A DNA stretch of 48,452 nucleotides from Scybalousia_A sp964626385 (GTDB lineage: Bacteria; Bacteroidota; Bacteroidia; Bacteroidales; P3). The stretch lies in the NCBI GenBank assembly GCA_964626385.1, contig CAZVEO010000001.1, positions 1 through 48,452 on the forward strand, read 5' to 3'. Positions 15,615 through 24,691 of the stretch are shown here, one piece after another. How positions within the stretch are numbered: the stretch's first letter is position 1; every line of letters starts with the position of its first letter. Below the pieces are notes generated by a model, which saw only the letters and a list, made by a program, of their open reading frames with translations, was not told where the DNA came from and searched no databases. A program made the translations under genes and the position numbers.

Positions 15615-16502
15615 ATGCAAAGGTTAAGAAGAACAATGATGTTTGTTCCGGGTAATAATCCTGCTATGATGTCAGACGCTTTTATTTATGGTCCAGACTC
15701 AATTATGCTTGATTTGGAGGACTCGGTAACAATGGCAGAAAAAGATGCTGCAAGACTTTTGGTTCACAATGCATTAAAAACCATAGACTATGGCAATACA
15801 GAGATGGTTGTCAGAGTTAATCCATTAAATACTCCATACGGAAAAAAAGACGTTGAAGCCGTGGTAAAAGCCGGTGTGGACGTTATTCGTATGCCAAAGA
15901 CTGAGACAGCTGAAGAGGTACAAGAACTTGAGGCTGAAATAGAAAAAGTAGAAAAAGAGCTTGGGTGCTTGGGTAGAACTCAGATAATGGCTGCCATAGA
16001 AAGCACAAAAGGTATAATAAACGCATACGCCATAGCAACCGCTTCCAAACGTATGATGGGTATAGCCTTGGGAGCAGAGGACTATTGTGCAAATCTTAAG
16101 ACCCAAAGAACTCCTTCTGGTGATGAGCTTCTTTTGGCAAGAGAAACTATTGTTGTAGCAGCAAGAGCGGCAGGTATTTATGCTTTGGATACGGTTTATT
16201 CCAATCTTAACGATATGGAAACTTTCCGCAAAGAAGTAGAGCTTATCAAACGTTTGGGCTTTGATGGAAAGAGTATTATCAACCCTCGTCAAATAGAGAT
16301 AATCAACGAGGTGTTTACTCCAACAGAAAAAGAGATAGAAAAAGCCAAAACCATAGTAGCGGCAATAAAAGAGGCTGCTGCAAAGGGTTCGGGTGTTATT
16401 GCTGTTAATGGTAAGATGGTTGACAAACCTGTTGTTACAAGAGCAGAGCATACAATAGAGTTGGCTTTGGCAGCAGGTGTAATTACAAAGGAGGACTTAT
16501 AA
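15615..16502 (+). CDS. citE: Citrate lyase beta subunit (CitE)
   Basis: CitE is the citryl-ACP lyase subunit that splits citryl-ACP into acetyl-ACP and oxaloacetate. It belongs to the HpcH/HpaI aldolase family. The 295-residue sequence shows RRTMMFVPGNNPAMM, DSIMLDLEDSV with metal and substrate contacts, VRVNPLNTPYGKKDVEAV, IRMPKTET, MAAIESTKGI, and GIALGAEDYCANL. GKSIINPRQIEIINEVFTP is the conserved C-terminal motif. Its stop overlaps the citF start in TAATG, so the two are translationally coupled. Confidence 0.96.
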   Translation: MQRLRRTMMFVPGNNPAMMSDAFIYGPDSIMLDLEDSVTMAEKDAARLLVHNALKTIDYGNTEMVVRVNPLNTPYGKKDVEAVVKAGVDVIRMPKTETAEEVQELEAEIEKVEKELGCLGRTQIMAAIESTKGIINAYAIATASKRMMGIALGAEDYCANLKTQRTPSGDELLLARETIVVAARAAGIYALDTVYSNLNDMETFRKEVELIKRLGFDGKSIINPRQIEIINEVFTPTEKEIEKAKTIVAAIKEAAAKGSGVIAVNGKMVDKPVVTRAEHTIELALAAGVITKEDL

Positions 16503-18037
16503 TGAGTACATTGAAAGAAAGAAAATCAGATATAGAAGCCCTTGCTTCCAAAATGGGCAAACCAGTATATAAGGAAGCTGAGGCAAAGGTTACTACTTTT
16601 AGAAAAGATTATCAAAAACAATCTGACAAATTGGTAACCTTAGAAGAGGCTATAAAGAATAGTGGCTTAGAAAATGGAATGACTATAAGTTTTCACCATC
16701 ATTTTCGTGGTGGAGACAAAGTGGTAAATATGGTTGTGGATAAGTTGGCTCAAATGGGATTCAAAAATCTTCGTTTGGCGGCTTCCTCTTTGCAAGATGT
16801 ACACGAGCCTTTGATAGAGCATATTAAAAATGGTGTTATTACAAGTATTTCTACCTCAGGTCTTAGAGGAAAATTGGCAGATGCTATTTCTCGTGGTCTG
16901 ATGAAAGAGCCTGTTGTTTTCCGCTCACATGGAGGAAGAGGTTCGGCTATTGTCAATGGCGATGAGCATATAAATGTTGCTTTTATAGGCGCCTCTTCTT
17001 CTGACCCTTTGGGCAATGCTTGTGGTTTTTCAAGAAGTGAAAATGCTAAAAGTATTTGCGGTTCTTTGGGTTATGCTATTCCAGATGCTCAGAACGCAGA
17101 TAAAGTAGTGATTCTTACAGATGACCTTGTTGCTTACCCTAATACTCCTGCCTCTATTTCGGAAAGTTATGTTGATTATGTTGTTGAGGTTGAAAGTGTC
17201 GGCGATTCTTCCAAGATAGCCTCGGGGGCAATACGTGATACCAAAAATCCAAGAGACATACTTCTTGCAAAACAAGCAGCAAAGGTTATTATCAACGGAG
17301 GTTATTTCAAAGATGGTTTCTCTATTCAGACAGGGTCTGGTGGAGCCTCTTTGGCTGCAGTTAAGTACATAAGAGAAAGTATGATAGAAAGAGGAATTAA
17401 GGCCTCATACGCTCTTGGAGGTATTACTGCTCATATGGTTAAAATGTTTGAAGAGGGATTGATAGAAAAACTTATAGATGTACAATCTTTTGACAAAGTT
17501 GCCGCTGAGTCTATAAGAGACCACGAAATGCATAAAGAAGCCTCTGCCAATGAATACGCTTCAGCAGATGAAAAGGGTAGTGCAACTCACTATTTGGATA
17601 TGGTAATTCTTTCTGCTTTAGAGGTTGATGTCAATTTCAATGTAAATGTTTTGGTTGGTTCTGACGGCATTATACGTGGAGCAATAGGCGGACACCAAGA
17701 TACTGCGGAGGATTCGGCGCTTTCTATTATTGTTTGTCCTTTGTTGAGAGGTAGAATACCTTGTGTTGTAGATGAGGTAACTACTTTGATTACTCCGGGT
17801 TCAAGCGTTGATGTTATTGTTACCGAGTATGGTATTGCAGTCAATCCTCGTCGTCCGGAGATAGCAGAAAGATTGAAAAATGCGGGACTTAACATTGTTG
17901 ATATTCACGACTTGGCTGCAAAGGCTAAGAGTATAATAGGCACACCTGCTCCTTTGCCTTTCGGAGATAAGGTTGTAGGCGTGGTTATGAATAGAGATGG
18001 TTCAGTGCTTGACGTTATAAAGAATATAGAAGCTTAA
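16502..18037 (+). CDS. citF: Citrate lyase alpha subunit (CitF)
   Basis: CitF is the citrate:acetyl-ACP transferase subunit, which swaps acetyl for citrate on CitD. It belongs to a CoA-transferase-like family. The 511-residue length is typical. Family features are GMTISFHHHFRGGDKVVN, FRSHGGRGSAIVNGDEHINVAFIGA, DPLGNACGFS, FSIQTGSGGASLAAV, VNVLVGSDGIIRGAIGGHQDTA, and VDVIVTEYGIAVNPRRPEIAERL near the end. It is the last gene of citDEF; a strong terminator follows. No citC (ligase) or citG (prosthetic-group precursor synthase) is present in the window. Confidence 0.96.
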   Translation: MSTLKERKSDIEALASKMGKPVYKEAEAKVTTFRKDYQKQSDKLVTLEEAIKNSGLENGMTISFHHHFRGGDKVVNMVVDKLAQMGFKNLRLAASSLQDVHEPLIEHIKNGVITSISTSGLRGKLADAISRGLMKEPVVFRSHGGRGSAIVNGDEHINVAFIGASSSDPLGNACGFSRSENAKSICGSLGYAIPDAQNADKVVILTDDLVAYPNTPASISESYVDYVVEVESVGDSSKIASGAIRDTKNPRDILLAKQAAKVIINGGYFKDGFSIQTGSGGASLAAVKYIRESMIERGIKASYALGGITAHMVKMFEEGLIEKLIDVQSFDKVAAESIRDHEMHKEASANEYASADEKGSATHYLDMVILSALEVDVNFNVNVLVGSDGIIRGAIGGHQDTAEDSALSIIVCPLLRGRIPCVVDEVTTLITPGSSVDVIVTEYGIAVNPRRPEIAERLKNAGLNIVDIHDLAAKAKSIIGTPAPLPFGDKVVGVVMNRDGSVLDVIKNIEA

Positions 18038-18056
18038 TCTAAAACTAATTAAAAGT

Positions 18057-18097
18057 AAAGAGGCTGTATTATTTTTATAATACAGCCTCTTTTTTTA
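18057..18097 (+). terminator. Terminator of citDEF
   Basis: AGAGGCTGTATTAT (18059-18072), loop TTTT, ATAATACAGCCTCT (18077-18090), then a run of T. A perfect 14-bp stem 20 bp after the citF stop. Confidence 0.95.
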
Positions 18098-18098
18098 T

Positions 18099-18137
18099 AA
18101 AAAAACTTGCTTTTTTTACAAGGAAAAGCAAGTTTTT
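18099..18137 (-). terminator. Terminator of the FKBP gene
   Basis: AAAACTTGCTTTT (18102-18114) pairs with AAAAGCAAGTTTT (18124-18136). On the reverse strand it is followed by seven T and lies 45 bp after the FKBP stop. It may work in both directions. Confidence 0.85.
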
Positions 18138-18180
18138 GAGATACTTTTTTTTACATTGTATCTTTATGAAAACACATTTA

Positions 18181-18804
18181 TTATTTTTCTATACCCAATA
18201 ACTCAACTTCAAAGATAAGTGTTGAACCGGATGGAATGCTTCCTACTGGTTGGTTACCGTAAGCCAAATCGGCAGGAATAAAGAAACGATATTTGCTTCC
18301 AACATTCATCAACTGCACTCCTTCTGTCCATCCTGCAATAACTTGATTTAAGGGGAAAACAATACTCTCTCCTCTTTGTACTGAGGAGTCAAAAACGTTT
18401 CCGTTAAGCAAAGTGCCGTGATAATGTACTCTTACTTTATCGCTTGATTTTGGCTTTTCTCCTTTACCCTCAGTTATAATAGTATATTGTAAACCGGAAG
18501 GAGTTTCTATTACATTCTCATTTTTTCTATTATTTTGCAAGAATGTTTCGCCTTCTTTTCTGTGTTTACTGCTTTGCTCCATTGCTATTTTTTGCTTTTT
18601 AGCATCCATTTCCATTTGCCATGCTTGCATCACAGTGTTTTTTTCTTGCTCGGTCATAGAGTTTTCTAATTTGCCTGTTGCTGCTTGCTTAATAGTCTCC
18701 ACAAATACATCTATATTCAAATCATAGCCTTGTGATACTATACTCTTGCCAATATCCTCCCCAAGTATATAGGATACTTTATCTTTTTGAGTTTTTAATT
18801 CCAT
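18181..18804 (-). CDS. FKBP-type peptidyl-prolyl cis-trans isomerase (FklB/Mip-like)
   Basis: A 207-residue prolyl isomerase. An N-terminal helical dimerisation domain (about 1-95, with ILGEDIGKSIVSQG and ALKQAATGK-like helices) precedes an FKBP domain (about 105-205). The FKBP part has TPSGLQYTIITEGKG, DKVRVHYHGTLLNGNVFDSS with the active-site Tyr and Asp, FPLNQVIAGWTEGVQLM, KYRFFIPADLAYG and IPSGSTLIFEVELL. No signal peptide or lipobox is seen, so it is probably cytoplasmic like FklB, unlike the exported Mip and FkpA forms. Confidence 0.9.
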   Translation of the reverse strand: MELKTQKDKVSYILGEDIGKSIVSQGYDLNIDVFVETIKQAATGKLENSMTEQEKNTVMQAWQMEMDAKKQKIAMEQSSKHRKEGETFLQNNRKNENVIETPSGLQYTIITEGKGEKPKSSDKVRVHYHGTLLNGNVFDSSVQRGESIVFPLNQVIAGWTEGVQLMNVGSKYRFFIPADLAYGNQPVGSIPSGSTLIFEVELLGIEK

Positions 18805-19058
18805 ATTTATTTTTCTATTTTATTTTTTTACTCGCACATATAACGCATTAATAATCTATATTATTGCTTGCTATCAATCAATAGTTGAAGAAAATAATTT
18901 TTCCAAAATATTACAACTTGTTTTTTTTATATAAGGGAGGAGAAAGAAAAAAAGGCTGTTTTTTTTGCAGAAAAATATTTTATTCCTTGTTTGGTATTAA
19001 AATGTTTTATATCTCTGTGGCTGATAAATTTTATTATAAACTTAAATGATATTCAATT

Positions 19059-19540
19059 ATGAGAAAGAATTATTATCTGTTGATTTTCTTAATCTTGTTA
19101 TTTGTGAGTACTATAAGTTATGCACAAATGCAAGGAATCAACGCAAGTTCAGAAAGGTATGCACGTAGCCTTCAAACCACAGGCGAATTTGTAAAAGTAA
19201 AAAACATTGACAATAGGTCAATACTTACATTATGTAACACAATAACAGGCAATAGTGTTTTTGTTAAAACAAAAATGGGAACTAATTATATAGAAGTTGG
19301 TTTCTTAAATTCAAGTTTTCAAGTTTATGATTTTAGAATCTTGTATGACTCTATCTATTTTTGTGGAAAATAGATGTTTTAAGTAGTCAATGTTATAAAA
19401 AATATGCAACAAGAGTTCTTTTTGACCAACCACAACCATTAGGAAATCCAATGTATATTTCTAATCCAATACCAAGTAATATTAATATAGGATTTTTCTC
19501 CTCCTCTCAAGATATGTATATAACAACTTGTTCCGATTAA
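19059..19540 (+). pseudogene. Secreted hypothetical protein, broken by a single-base frameshift
   Basis: The first frame gives 104 residues with a signal peptide (MRKNYYLLIFLILLFVSTIS, cleavage near YAQ) and ends ...DSIYFCGK at a TAG (19371-19373). A second open frame begins exactly there and runs to TAA at 19538-19540, encoding IDVLSSQCYKK... to ...ITTCSD. Adding one A to the A4 run at 19367-19370 joins them into a 160-residue protein with no interruption, and the codons across the joint read naturally. I take this as one gene with a single-base deletion or a sequencing error. I do not recognise the family. It lies just upstream of another exported protein. Confidence 0.6.
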
Positions 19541-19573
19541 AAATAGATATAAACATTAAAATAACAAAAAGAT

Positions 19574-20665
19574 ATGAAAAAGATTATTTTTTTCTGTGCA
19601 ATGTTATGCACAATATTAAGTGTAAAATCACAATGTCTCTGGACATATGTTCCATGCAATGAGGATACATTGAACATGAGACAATATGAGGATCGGTATT
19701 TATTTAATTACTGTCGTAGAGAAGGTTTAAATTTAGATGTTATCTTACCATCAGAACAAAATATATCAGATGATGCTTTTGAAGTAGTATATGGGCTTAT
19801 TCGTCCTTATACTGTCCTACAATATCCTTATAATATTATAACAGATTATGCCCAACCGTATATTGTAGATACTGCAATAACTATTGCAGGGGTGTCAGGT
19901 TATGTTTTTCATAATTTTGATATTATACATAGAGATAAGTATCAGTGTTATAAATGGTATTTTGAAATATGGGACTCTACTCTTACTAATATACTACGTT
20001 CTGTTGATATTACAGACACAAGTGGCGAAAGATATCATTTTCAAACACCTTATTATACAGAAGTATTTTTTGATGAACCTCTAACAATATCTGGTAAATT
20101 CTATGTAGTATACCACACTCCTGACACATTAAATATAGAATGCCCAATTATCTATTCTTCTGCTCCTATCGGTGTTGGTGGTAATGTGATGGGAACATCT
20201 GTATGTTCTCCTATAACAGAACTACATCCTTTAGTAACTACTTGGAGCGATGGTAAAATAGATGACGGCATAAGGACATGGAGTTATATTGGAAAGGAGA
20301 AAAATGTTTTTACAGGCGAATCTGAGGGTGATACTATTACTATGTTGTATTTATTCCCTATTCTTGCGGATACAACAAACGGAGGAGTCACTAGTTCTGA
20401 TACAACCACTTCTAGTTTGGAAAATATTAATGGTTTAGAATCGATTAGAGTTTTTCCTAATCCTGCGGAAAATGAAGTAAATATAAATAGTGGTTATAGA
20501 ATAGAGAGAATATTTTTATATGATGAGAGTAGCAAACTTTTACAAGAAAAAGAAGTAAAAGCCTATAACTGCAAAATAGATTTGCATTCCTATCCTCAAG
20601 GCTCCTACCTGCTAAAAGTCCAAACCACCAAAAACCAAACCACCCACAAAATAATAAGACAATAG
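19574..20665 (+). CDS. Secreted protein with type IX secretion sorting domain
   Basis: A 363-residue protein with a signal peptide (MKKIIFFCAMLCTILSVKSQ) and a C-terminal sorting domain of about 75 residues. The sorting domain begins ESIRVFPNPAENEVNI and ends GSYLLKVQTTKNQTTHKIIRQ, the usual PNP start and Lys/Arg-rich end of domains that direct export by the PorSS/T9SS system. The middle (about 20-280) is a beta-rich region of unknown function with no catalytic motif I can identify. A Thr/Ser-rich linker (VTSSDTTTSSLE) joins the two. It is probably surface-attached or released. It follows the frameshifted secreted protein by 33 bp and ends at SR cluster 4. Confidence 0.85.
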   Translation: MKKIIFFCAMLCTILSVKSQCLWTYVPCNEDTLNMRQYEDRYLFNYCRREGLNLDVILPSEQNISDDAFEVVYGLIRPYTVLQYPYNIITDYAQPYIVDTAITIAGVSGYVFHNFDIIHRDKYQCYKWYFEIWDSTLTNILRSVDITDTSGERYHFQTPYYTEVFFDEPLTISGKFYVVYHTPDTLNIECPIIYSSAPIGVGGNVMGTSVCSPITELHPLVTTWSDGKIDDGIRTWSYIGKEKNVFTGESEGDTITMLYLFPILADTTNGGVTSSDTTTSSLENINGLESIRVFPNPAENEVNINSGYRIERIFLYDESSKLLQEKEVKAYNCKIDLHSYPQGSYLLKVQTTKNQTTHKIIRQ

Positions 20666-20704
20666 ATTGAGAATTATATTGTTGTGAGTTATTATAGATT
20701 GTTA

Positions 20705-20790
20705 TAGGTTAGCATAAGTTATGATAAAAACGGAACACCTAAGTTTTGTCAAATGCTTAAGTGTGTATCAAAACTTATGCAAACCTATTA
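20705..20790. repeat. Palindromic intergenic repeat (SR), cluster 4, compact hairpin form
   Basis: ATAGGTTAGCATAAGTT (20706-20722) pairs with AACTTATGCAAACCTAT (20774-20790) with one mismatch. Inside, ACACCTAAG pairs with CTTAAGTGT. The whole 86-bp element can form a nested hairpin. It lies between two convergent genes, where it could stop both transcripts. Confidence 0.75.
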
Positions 20791-20807
20791 TAAAGTTGTA
20801 TATATAA

Positions 20808-21443
20808 TTAAATAGATTTTATAGGGAAACGAACTACTGTGCGTAATCTTTCGGGTTTGCAACGACGAGGGTCGCTAAGATATATTTCGTGATGATGTCT
20901 AACAATGGAAAAATCTGCCCTATATCCATTATTATTTGCAAACTCTTTCATTAAAGCAATGGTGGTTGGTGTGTTATCGTATTCTCCTATATGCATACAC
21001 TGAACACAAAGCCCTTCCTCTATAGTTAAAAATTCTGCAATGGAATAATCTTGTCCTTTCTTTTTACTTGCTGTTTCTATAGCCCACTGTAAGTTTTCGC
21101 GAGTAATAAAATCTGGTAATCTAATAGCAGATATCCATTGAAAATTATCCTTGTCTCTATAGTCAAATGTTGAACCATCATTTTGCCACCAAAATCCCTC
21201 CAATGGAGGAACTATGTATGGTTGGTAATCTTTTATTTTGTAATCTGTTTTATAACTCATTTTCAAAGTAAAAGCAAGCGTATACAATATGCCAATAGAT
21301 TGCTTATAGGCTCCATCAACTTCATTGGGACTACCTGAGCCTTTTACGGCAATAAAATTAGCAGTAGGAACATTTACAATAGAAGGTTTGCGAGTAGGTA
21401 AATAAAACTCCTTGTACTCCTTTTTAAAGTCAAAATTTGTCAT
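20808..21443 (-). CDS. GyrI-like small-molecule-binding protein
   Basis: A 211-residue soluble protein of the GyrI-like (SOUL/GyrI fold) family that binds small hydrophobic or drug-like molecules. Family features are VNVPTANFIAVKGSGSPNE near the N-terminus, IGILYTLAFTLKM, PPLEGFWW (about residues 79-86), the region GLCVQCMHIGEYDNTPTTIALM and the C-terminal HHEIYLSDPRRCKPERLRTVVRFP. Stand-alone members lack the DNA-binding domain of AraC- or MerR-type regulators; some hydrolyse cyclopropanone-like compounds, so sensing and detoxification are both possible. The gene stands alone on this strand. Confidence 0.82.
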   Translation of the reverse strand: MTNFDFKKEYKEFYLPTRKPSIVNVPTANFIAVKGSGSPNEVDGAYKQSIGILYTLAFTLKMSYKTDYKIKDYQPYIVPPLEGFWWQNDGSTFDYRDKDNFQWISAIRLPDFITRENLQWAIETASKKKGQDYSIAEFLTIEEGLCVQCMHIGEYDNTPTTIALMKEFANNNGYRADFSIVRHHHEIYLSDPRRCKPERLRTVVRFPIKSI

Positions 21444-21579
21444 ATAAGTAATTGTTTTTGTTGTGTTTTGTATAAAAACGTAATTACTTAACTTTTTATT
21501 ATGTGAAAGGCAGAAGCATTTAATGGTAATTAGGATTAATAGAAGGGCAGTCTAAGTATATATTTATTTTATTAATCTT

Positions 21580-21617
21580 AAAAAGGATGCACTGTAAAAA
21601 GATGCATCCTTTTTTTA
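21580..21617 (-). terminator. Terminator of korAB
   Basis: AAAAAGGATGCA (21580-21591) pairs with TGCATCCTTTTT (21603-21614). It lies about 20 bp after the korB stop on the reverse strand and has T runs on both sides. Confidence 0.9.
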
Positions 21618-21634
21618 TTAGAAATAAGTTTATT

Positions 21635-22651
21635 TTAATTAACTTCCCAAGTTTCTCCAGAGTTAAGCAATTCATCTACATTATGAACAGCTCCATGTTG
21701 TTTTTGCTCTTCTTCTTGAGCTTCAAACATTTGGTTATAGGTTGGCTTTTTTACCGCACGAATAACTCCAAAGACCATTGGAAACTCCGGCGGACGCATA
21801 CGAGCAAGCATATGATGAATACCGGTATCCTCTGTTGTTTCATCGTGAATCATAATATCCTTTTCTGTTATGCCTTCTCCAATTTTTACAACTTTAAGAC
21901 TCCTGCCTATCATTACCAAACCTTTATCTCTGTTTTTACCAAAAATCATAGGTTTGCCATGTTCTACCCATAATTGCCTATCTTCTCTTGTTTCTTTATC
22001 TGTTACGTCTGCATGGGTGCCATTATTGAATATCATACAATTTTGCAAAACTTCCACGACAGCCGTACCATCGTGAGCAGCCATACGTTCGCAAACTTTT
22101 TGCAACGAAACACTTTGAGAATCTATTGCACGAGCAAAAAAAGTTCCTCTAACACCAAGCACAAGTTCTCCGGGATTTAATTGATAGTCCAAGACACCAA
22201 ATGGAGAAGTTTTTGTTACTTGGCCCTGTTTTGTAGTTGGAGAGTACTGCCCTTTTGTCAAACCATATATTCTATTGTTAAACATTATCAAATTAACATC
22301 CATATTTCTACGAATAAGATGCATAAAATGATTGCCTCCTATGGCTGTAGAGTCGCCATCTCCTGTTGTTATCCAAACAGAAAGATTTGGGTTTGCCATT
22401 TTTACTCCTGTGGCTATGGCGGCTGGTCGTCCGTGAATACCATGAAAACCATAGGAATTGACATAGTAAGGAAAACGAGAAGAACAACCAATACCAGAAA
22501 CAATACAATAGTCCTCTTTTCTATAATTTATCTTTGGAAAAACATTGTGAACCGCTGCAAGTATGGCATGGTCGCCACAACCCGGACACCATTTTACCAT
22601 TTGACTTGAAGCAAAATCCGCTTTTGTTAGTGTTACATTTGAATGTTCCAT
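21635..22651 (-). CDS. korB: 2-oxoacid:ferredoxin oxidoreductase, beta subunit (KorB)
   Basis: The thiamine-diphosphate subunit of a two-subunit 2-oxoacid:ferredoxin oxidoreductase, which decarboxylates (or carboxylates) a 2-oxoacid and reduces ferredoxin. The 338-residue sequence has WCPGCGDHAIL at the N-terminus, GIGCSSRFPYYV, the TPP/Mg motif TGDGDSTAIGGNHFMH, and NNRIYGLTKGQYSPTT. Its C-terminal extension (about 270-338) is typical of the Bacteroidetes form. The substrate is probably 2-oxoglutarate, judged from the KorAB layout, but pyruvate or branched-chain oxoacids remain possible. The start is 5 bp after the korA stop. Confidence 0.9.
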   Translation of the reverse strand: MEHSNVTLTKADFASSQMVKWCPGCGDHAILAAVHNVFPKINYRKEDYCIVSGIGCSSRFPYYVNSYGFHGIHGRPAAIATGVKMANPNLSVWITTGDGDSTAIGGNHFMHLIRRNMDVNLIMFNNRIYGLTKGQYSPTTKQGQVTKTSPFGVLDYQLNPGELVLGVRGTFFARAIDSQSVSLQKVCERMAAHDGTAVVEVLQNCMIFNNGTHADVTDKETREDRQLWVEHGKPMIFGKNRDKGLVMIGRSLKVVKIGEGITEKDIMIHDETTEDTGIHHMLARMRPPEFPMVFGVIRAVKKPTYNQMFEAQEEEQKQHGAVHNVDELLNSGETWEVN

Positions 22652-22656
22652 AGTTC

Positions 22657-24510
22657 TTATTTCTCCTCGTTAATTAGTTTATTAAACTCTGTTTTCAATT
22701 CAGAAACTTCAAAAGGCAAACCCTGTACTTTATTATATTGATAAAACAAAATACCTTGAAATTTCATTCTTAAATAATTGACGAATTGTCCCATATTCAA
22801 CTCGCAAACGATAATCTTTTTGTACCTTCTTAAAATCTCCTCTGTATTCTTTGGTAATGGACAGATGTAATTAAAGTGTGTATATGCTATTTTTTTACCT
22901 TCTTGCAAAAGCTCATTTACAGCAGTCTTCAATGCTCCATGTGTGCCACCCCAACCTACTACAAGTATATCAGCATCTTTATCTCCTTCTACCTCTTGCA
23001 ATGGAAGTTGGTCGGCTAATCTATCTATTTTTTCTTGACGGAAATGAACCATCTTTTCGTGATTAAAATTATCGGTTGAGACCTCGCCTTTGCCATCAGT
23101 CTTTTCCAAACCGCCTATTCTATGTCTTAAACCACTCATTCCCGGAATTGCCCACTGGCGTACAAGTGTTTTAACATCTCTTCTATAAGGTTGATATTCT
23201 GGGTCGTTAGGTGTTGCAAAAGGAGGGTGAATTTCAGGAAAATCACTCATTTTTGGAATTCTAAACAATTGAGAACCATTGCCAAGATAAGCATCCGAAA
23301 GAAATATAACTGGAGTCATTGTCTCCAAAGAAAGTTTTGCTGCTTGAAAAGCCCAATAAAAGCAATTAGCTGAAGTACTTGGAGCAATAATTATACAAGG
23401 TGCTTCTCCATTTCTGCCAAATAAGGCTTGATTCAAATCAGATTGCTCCGTTTTGGTTGGCAAACCTGTAGAAGGACCTCCCCTTTGAACGTCCACAACA
23501 ACCAAAGGCAACTCTGTCATAACTGCTAAGCCCAAAGCCTCACTTTTCAAAGATAAGCCAGGTCCTGATGTAGAAGTACAGCCCAAAGCACCGGCAAAAG
23601 AAGCTCCTATTGCAGAACATATACCTGCGATTTCGTCTTCTGCTTGGAAAACTCGCGCACCGAGTGATTTTCTTTTTGCTAACTCTATCATAATATCCGT
23701 TGCCGGAGTAATAGGGTAGGAACCTAGGAAAAGGTTTAAACGAGCCTTTTCTGCTGCTGCTAACAAGCCCCAAGCAGTTGCTATATTGCCTGTTATGTTG
23801 CGATATTTTCCCTTTGGCATTTCAGCAGTATCCACCTGTAATCTTTGCAATGGAATTTCCTGCACATCAATATTTTCACAATAATTATAACCTGCTTGAA
23901 TAACTGTCTCGTTAGCCTTAATTACTTCTGGCTTGTTTTTAAACTTTGTTTGCAGGTATTCGTCTGCATGGGAAGTTTGTTTACCAAAAATAAAGAATAT
24001 CATTCCCAAAGCAAACATATTTCTACATTTCAAAGCACTTTTTCTATCGGAAAATATATCCTTAACAGCCTCTAACGTTAGAGAAGTAATAGGCGCTTTG
24101 AGTAAATTGTAGGAAGAAAATTCGTCTGTTTCCAAAGGGTTTTGCTCATAACCTGCTTTTTGTATGGCATCCTCTGTAAAAGTGTCTAAATCTATAATAA
24201 TTGTAGCACCTTTTCTTGCCCATTTCAAATTAGATTTCAAAGAAGCTGGATTCATACAAATCAAAACATCTGCTTTATCGCCGGAGGAATATATTGTTTT
24301 TCCTATATGTACTTGGAAACCTGATACACCTGCAATAGTATTGTGAGGCGCTCTAATTTCCGCCGGATAATCGGGAAATGTTGCTATATCATTGCCGTCC
24401 AATGCAGAAGTATCAGAAAACAAGGTACCTGACAATTGCATTCCATCACCACTATCGCCTGCAAATCTTACAACTGCATCGTTTTTCTTTATAAACTCTT
24501 TCGTTATCAT
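22657..24510 (-). CDS. korA: 2-oxoacid:ferredoxin oxidoreductase, fused gamma-alpha subunit (KorA)
   Basis: A 617-residue fusion. The N-terminal gamma domain (about 1-190) starts VVRFAGDSGDGMQLSGTLF and includes FPDYPAEIRAP. The alpha pyrimidine-binding domain (about 230-617) includes GSYPITPATDIMIELA, FQAEDEIAGICSAIGASFAG, CTSTSGPGLSLKSEALGLA and RGGPSTGLPTKTEQSDLNQA. This gamma-alpha order is standard for KorA of Bacteroidetes. With KorB it forms the oxidoreductase that moves electrons to ferredoxin. It has its own -7 box and lies 181 bp downstream of the nfn gene on the same strand, which suggests a shared ferredoxin economy. Confidence 0.92.
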   Translation of the reverse strand: MITKEFIKKNDAVVRFAGDSGDGMQLSGTLFSDTSALDGNDIATFPDYPAEIRAPHNTIAGVSGFQVHIGKTIYSSGDKADVLICMNPASLKSNLKWARKGATIIIDLDTFTEDAIQKAGYEQNPLETDEFSSYNLLKAPITSLTLEAVKDIFSDRKSALKCRNMFALGMIFFIFGKQTSHADEYLQTKFKNKPEVIKANETVIQAGYNYCENIDVQEIPLQRLQVDTAEMPKGKYRNITGNIATAWGLLAAAEKARLNLFLGSYPITPATDIMIELAKRKSLGARVFQAEDEIAGICSAIGASFAGALGCTSTSGPGLSLKSEALGLAVMTELPLVVVDVQRGGPSTGLPTKTEQSDLNQALFGRNGEAPCIIIAPSTSANCFYWAFQAAKLSLETMTPVIFLSDAYLGNGSQLFRIPKMSDFPEIHPPFATPNDPEYQPYRRDVKTLVRQWAIPGMSGLRHRIGGLEKTDGKGEVSTDNFNHEKMVHFRQEKIDRLADQLPLQEVEGDKDADILVVGWGGTHGALKTAVNELLQEGKKIAYTHFNYICPLPKNTEEILRRYKKIIVCELNMGQFVNYLRMKFQGILFYQYNKVQGLPFEVSELKTEFNKLINEEK

Positions 24511-24562
24511 AAAAAATAAGTTTTGTCTCTCTTTTTATTAAAAACAAATCAAAAATAGATTT

Positions 24563-24571
24563 GCAAAATTA
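24563..24571 (-). promoter_or_regulatory. Probable -7 box for korAB
   Basis: On the reverse strand TAATTTTGC, 52 bp before the korA ATG, matches TAnnTTTG. No clear -33 TTTG was seen. Confidence 0.4.
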
Positions 24572-24626
24572 GTAAATTTATTTATATTAAACATTTTACT
24601 ACTATAAAAGTAAAAAACACTTTACA

Positions 24627-24664
24627 TTTTAAGGCTCTAACCTTAAAAGATTAAAGCCTTAAAA
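24627..24664 (-). terminator. Probable terminator of the nfn gene
   Basis: TTTTAAGGCT (24627-24636) pairs with AGCCTTAAAA (24655-24664), 27 bp after the nfn stop on the reverse strand. The T run follows after about 10 bp, so it is weaker than the others here. Confidence 0.45.
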
Positions 24665-24691
24665 CTTTAAAAACACTCAAACTAAAAGTTT

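Noticed and set aside
18805..19058. A tRNA or small RNA in the 254-bp spacer between the FKBP gene and the frameshifted secreted gene
   Set aside because: No cloverleaf, hairpin with T run, or well-spaced promoter was seen. TTTG at 18990 and TATCTCTG at 19010 are only 16 bp apart and imperfect.
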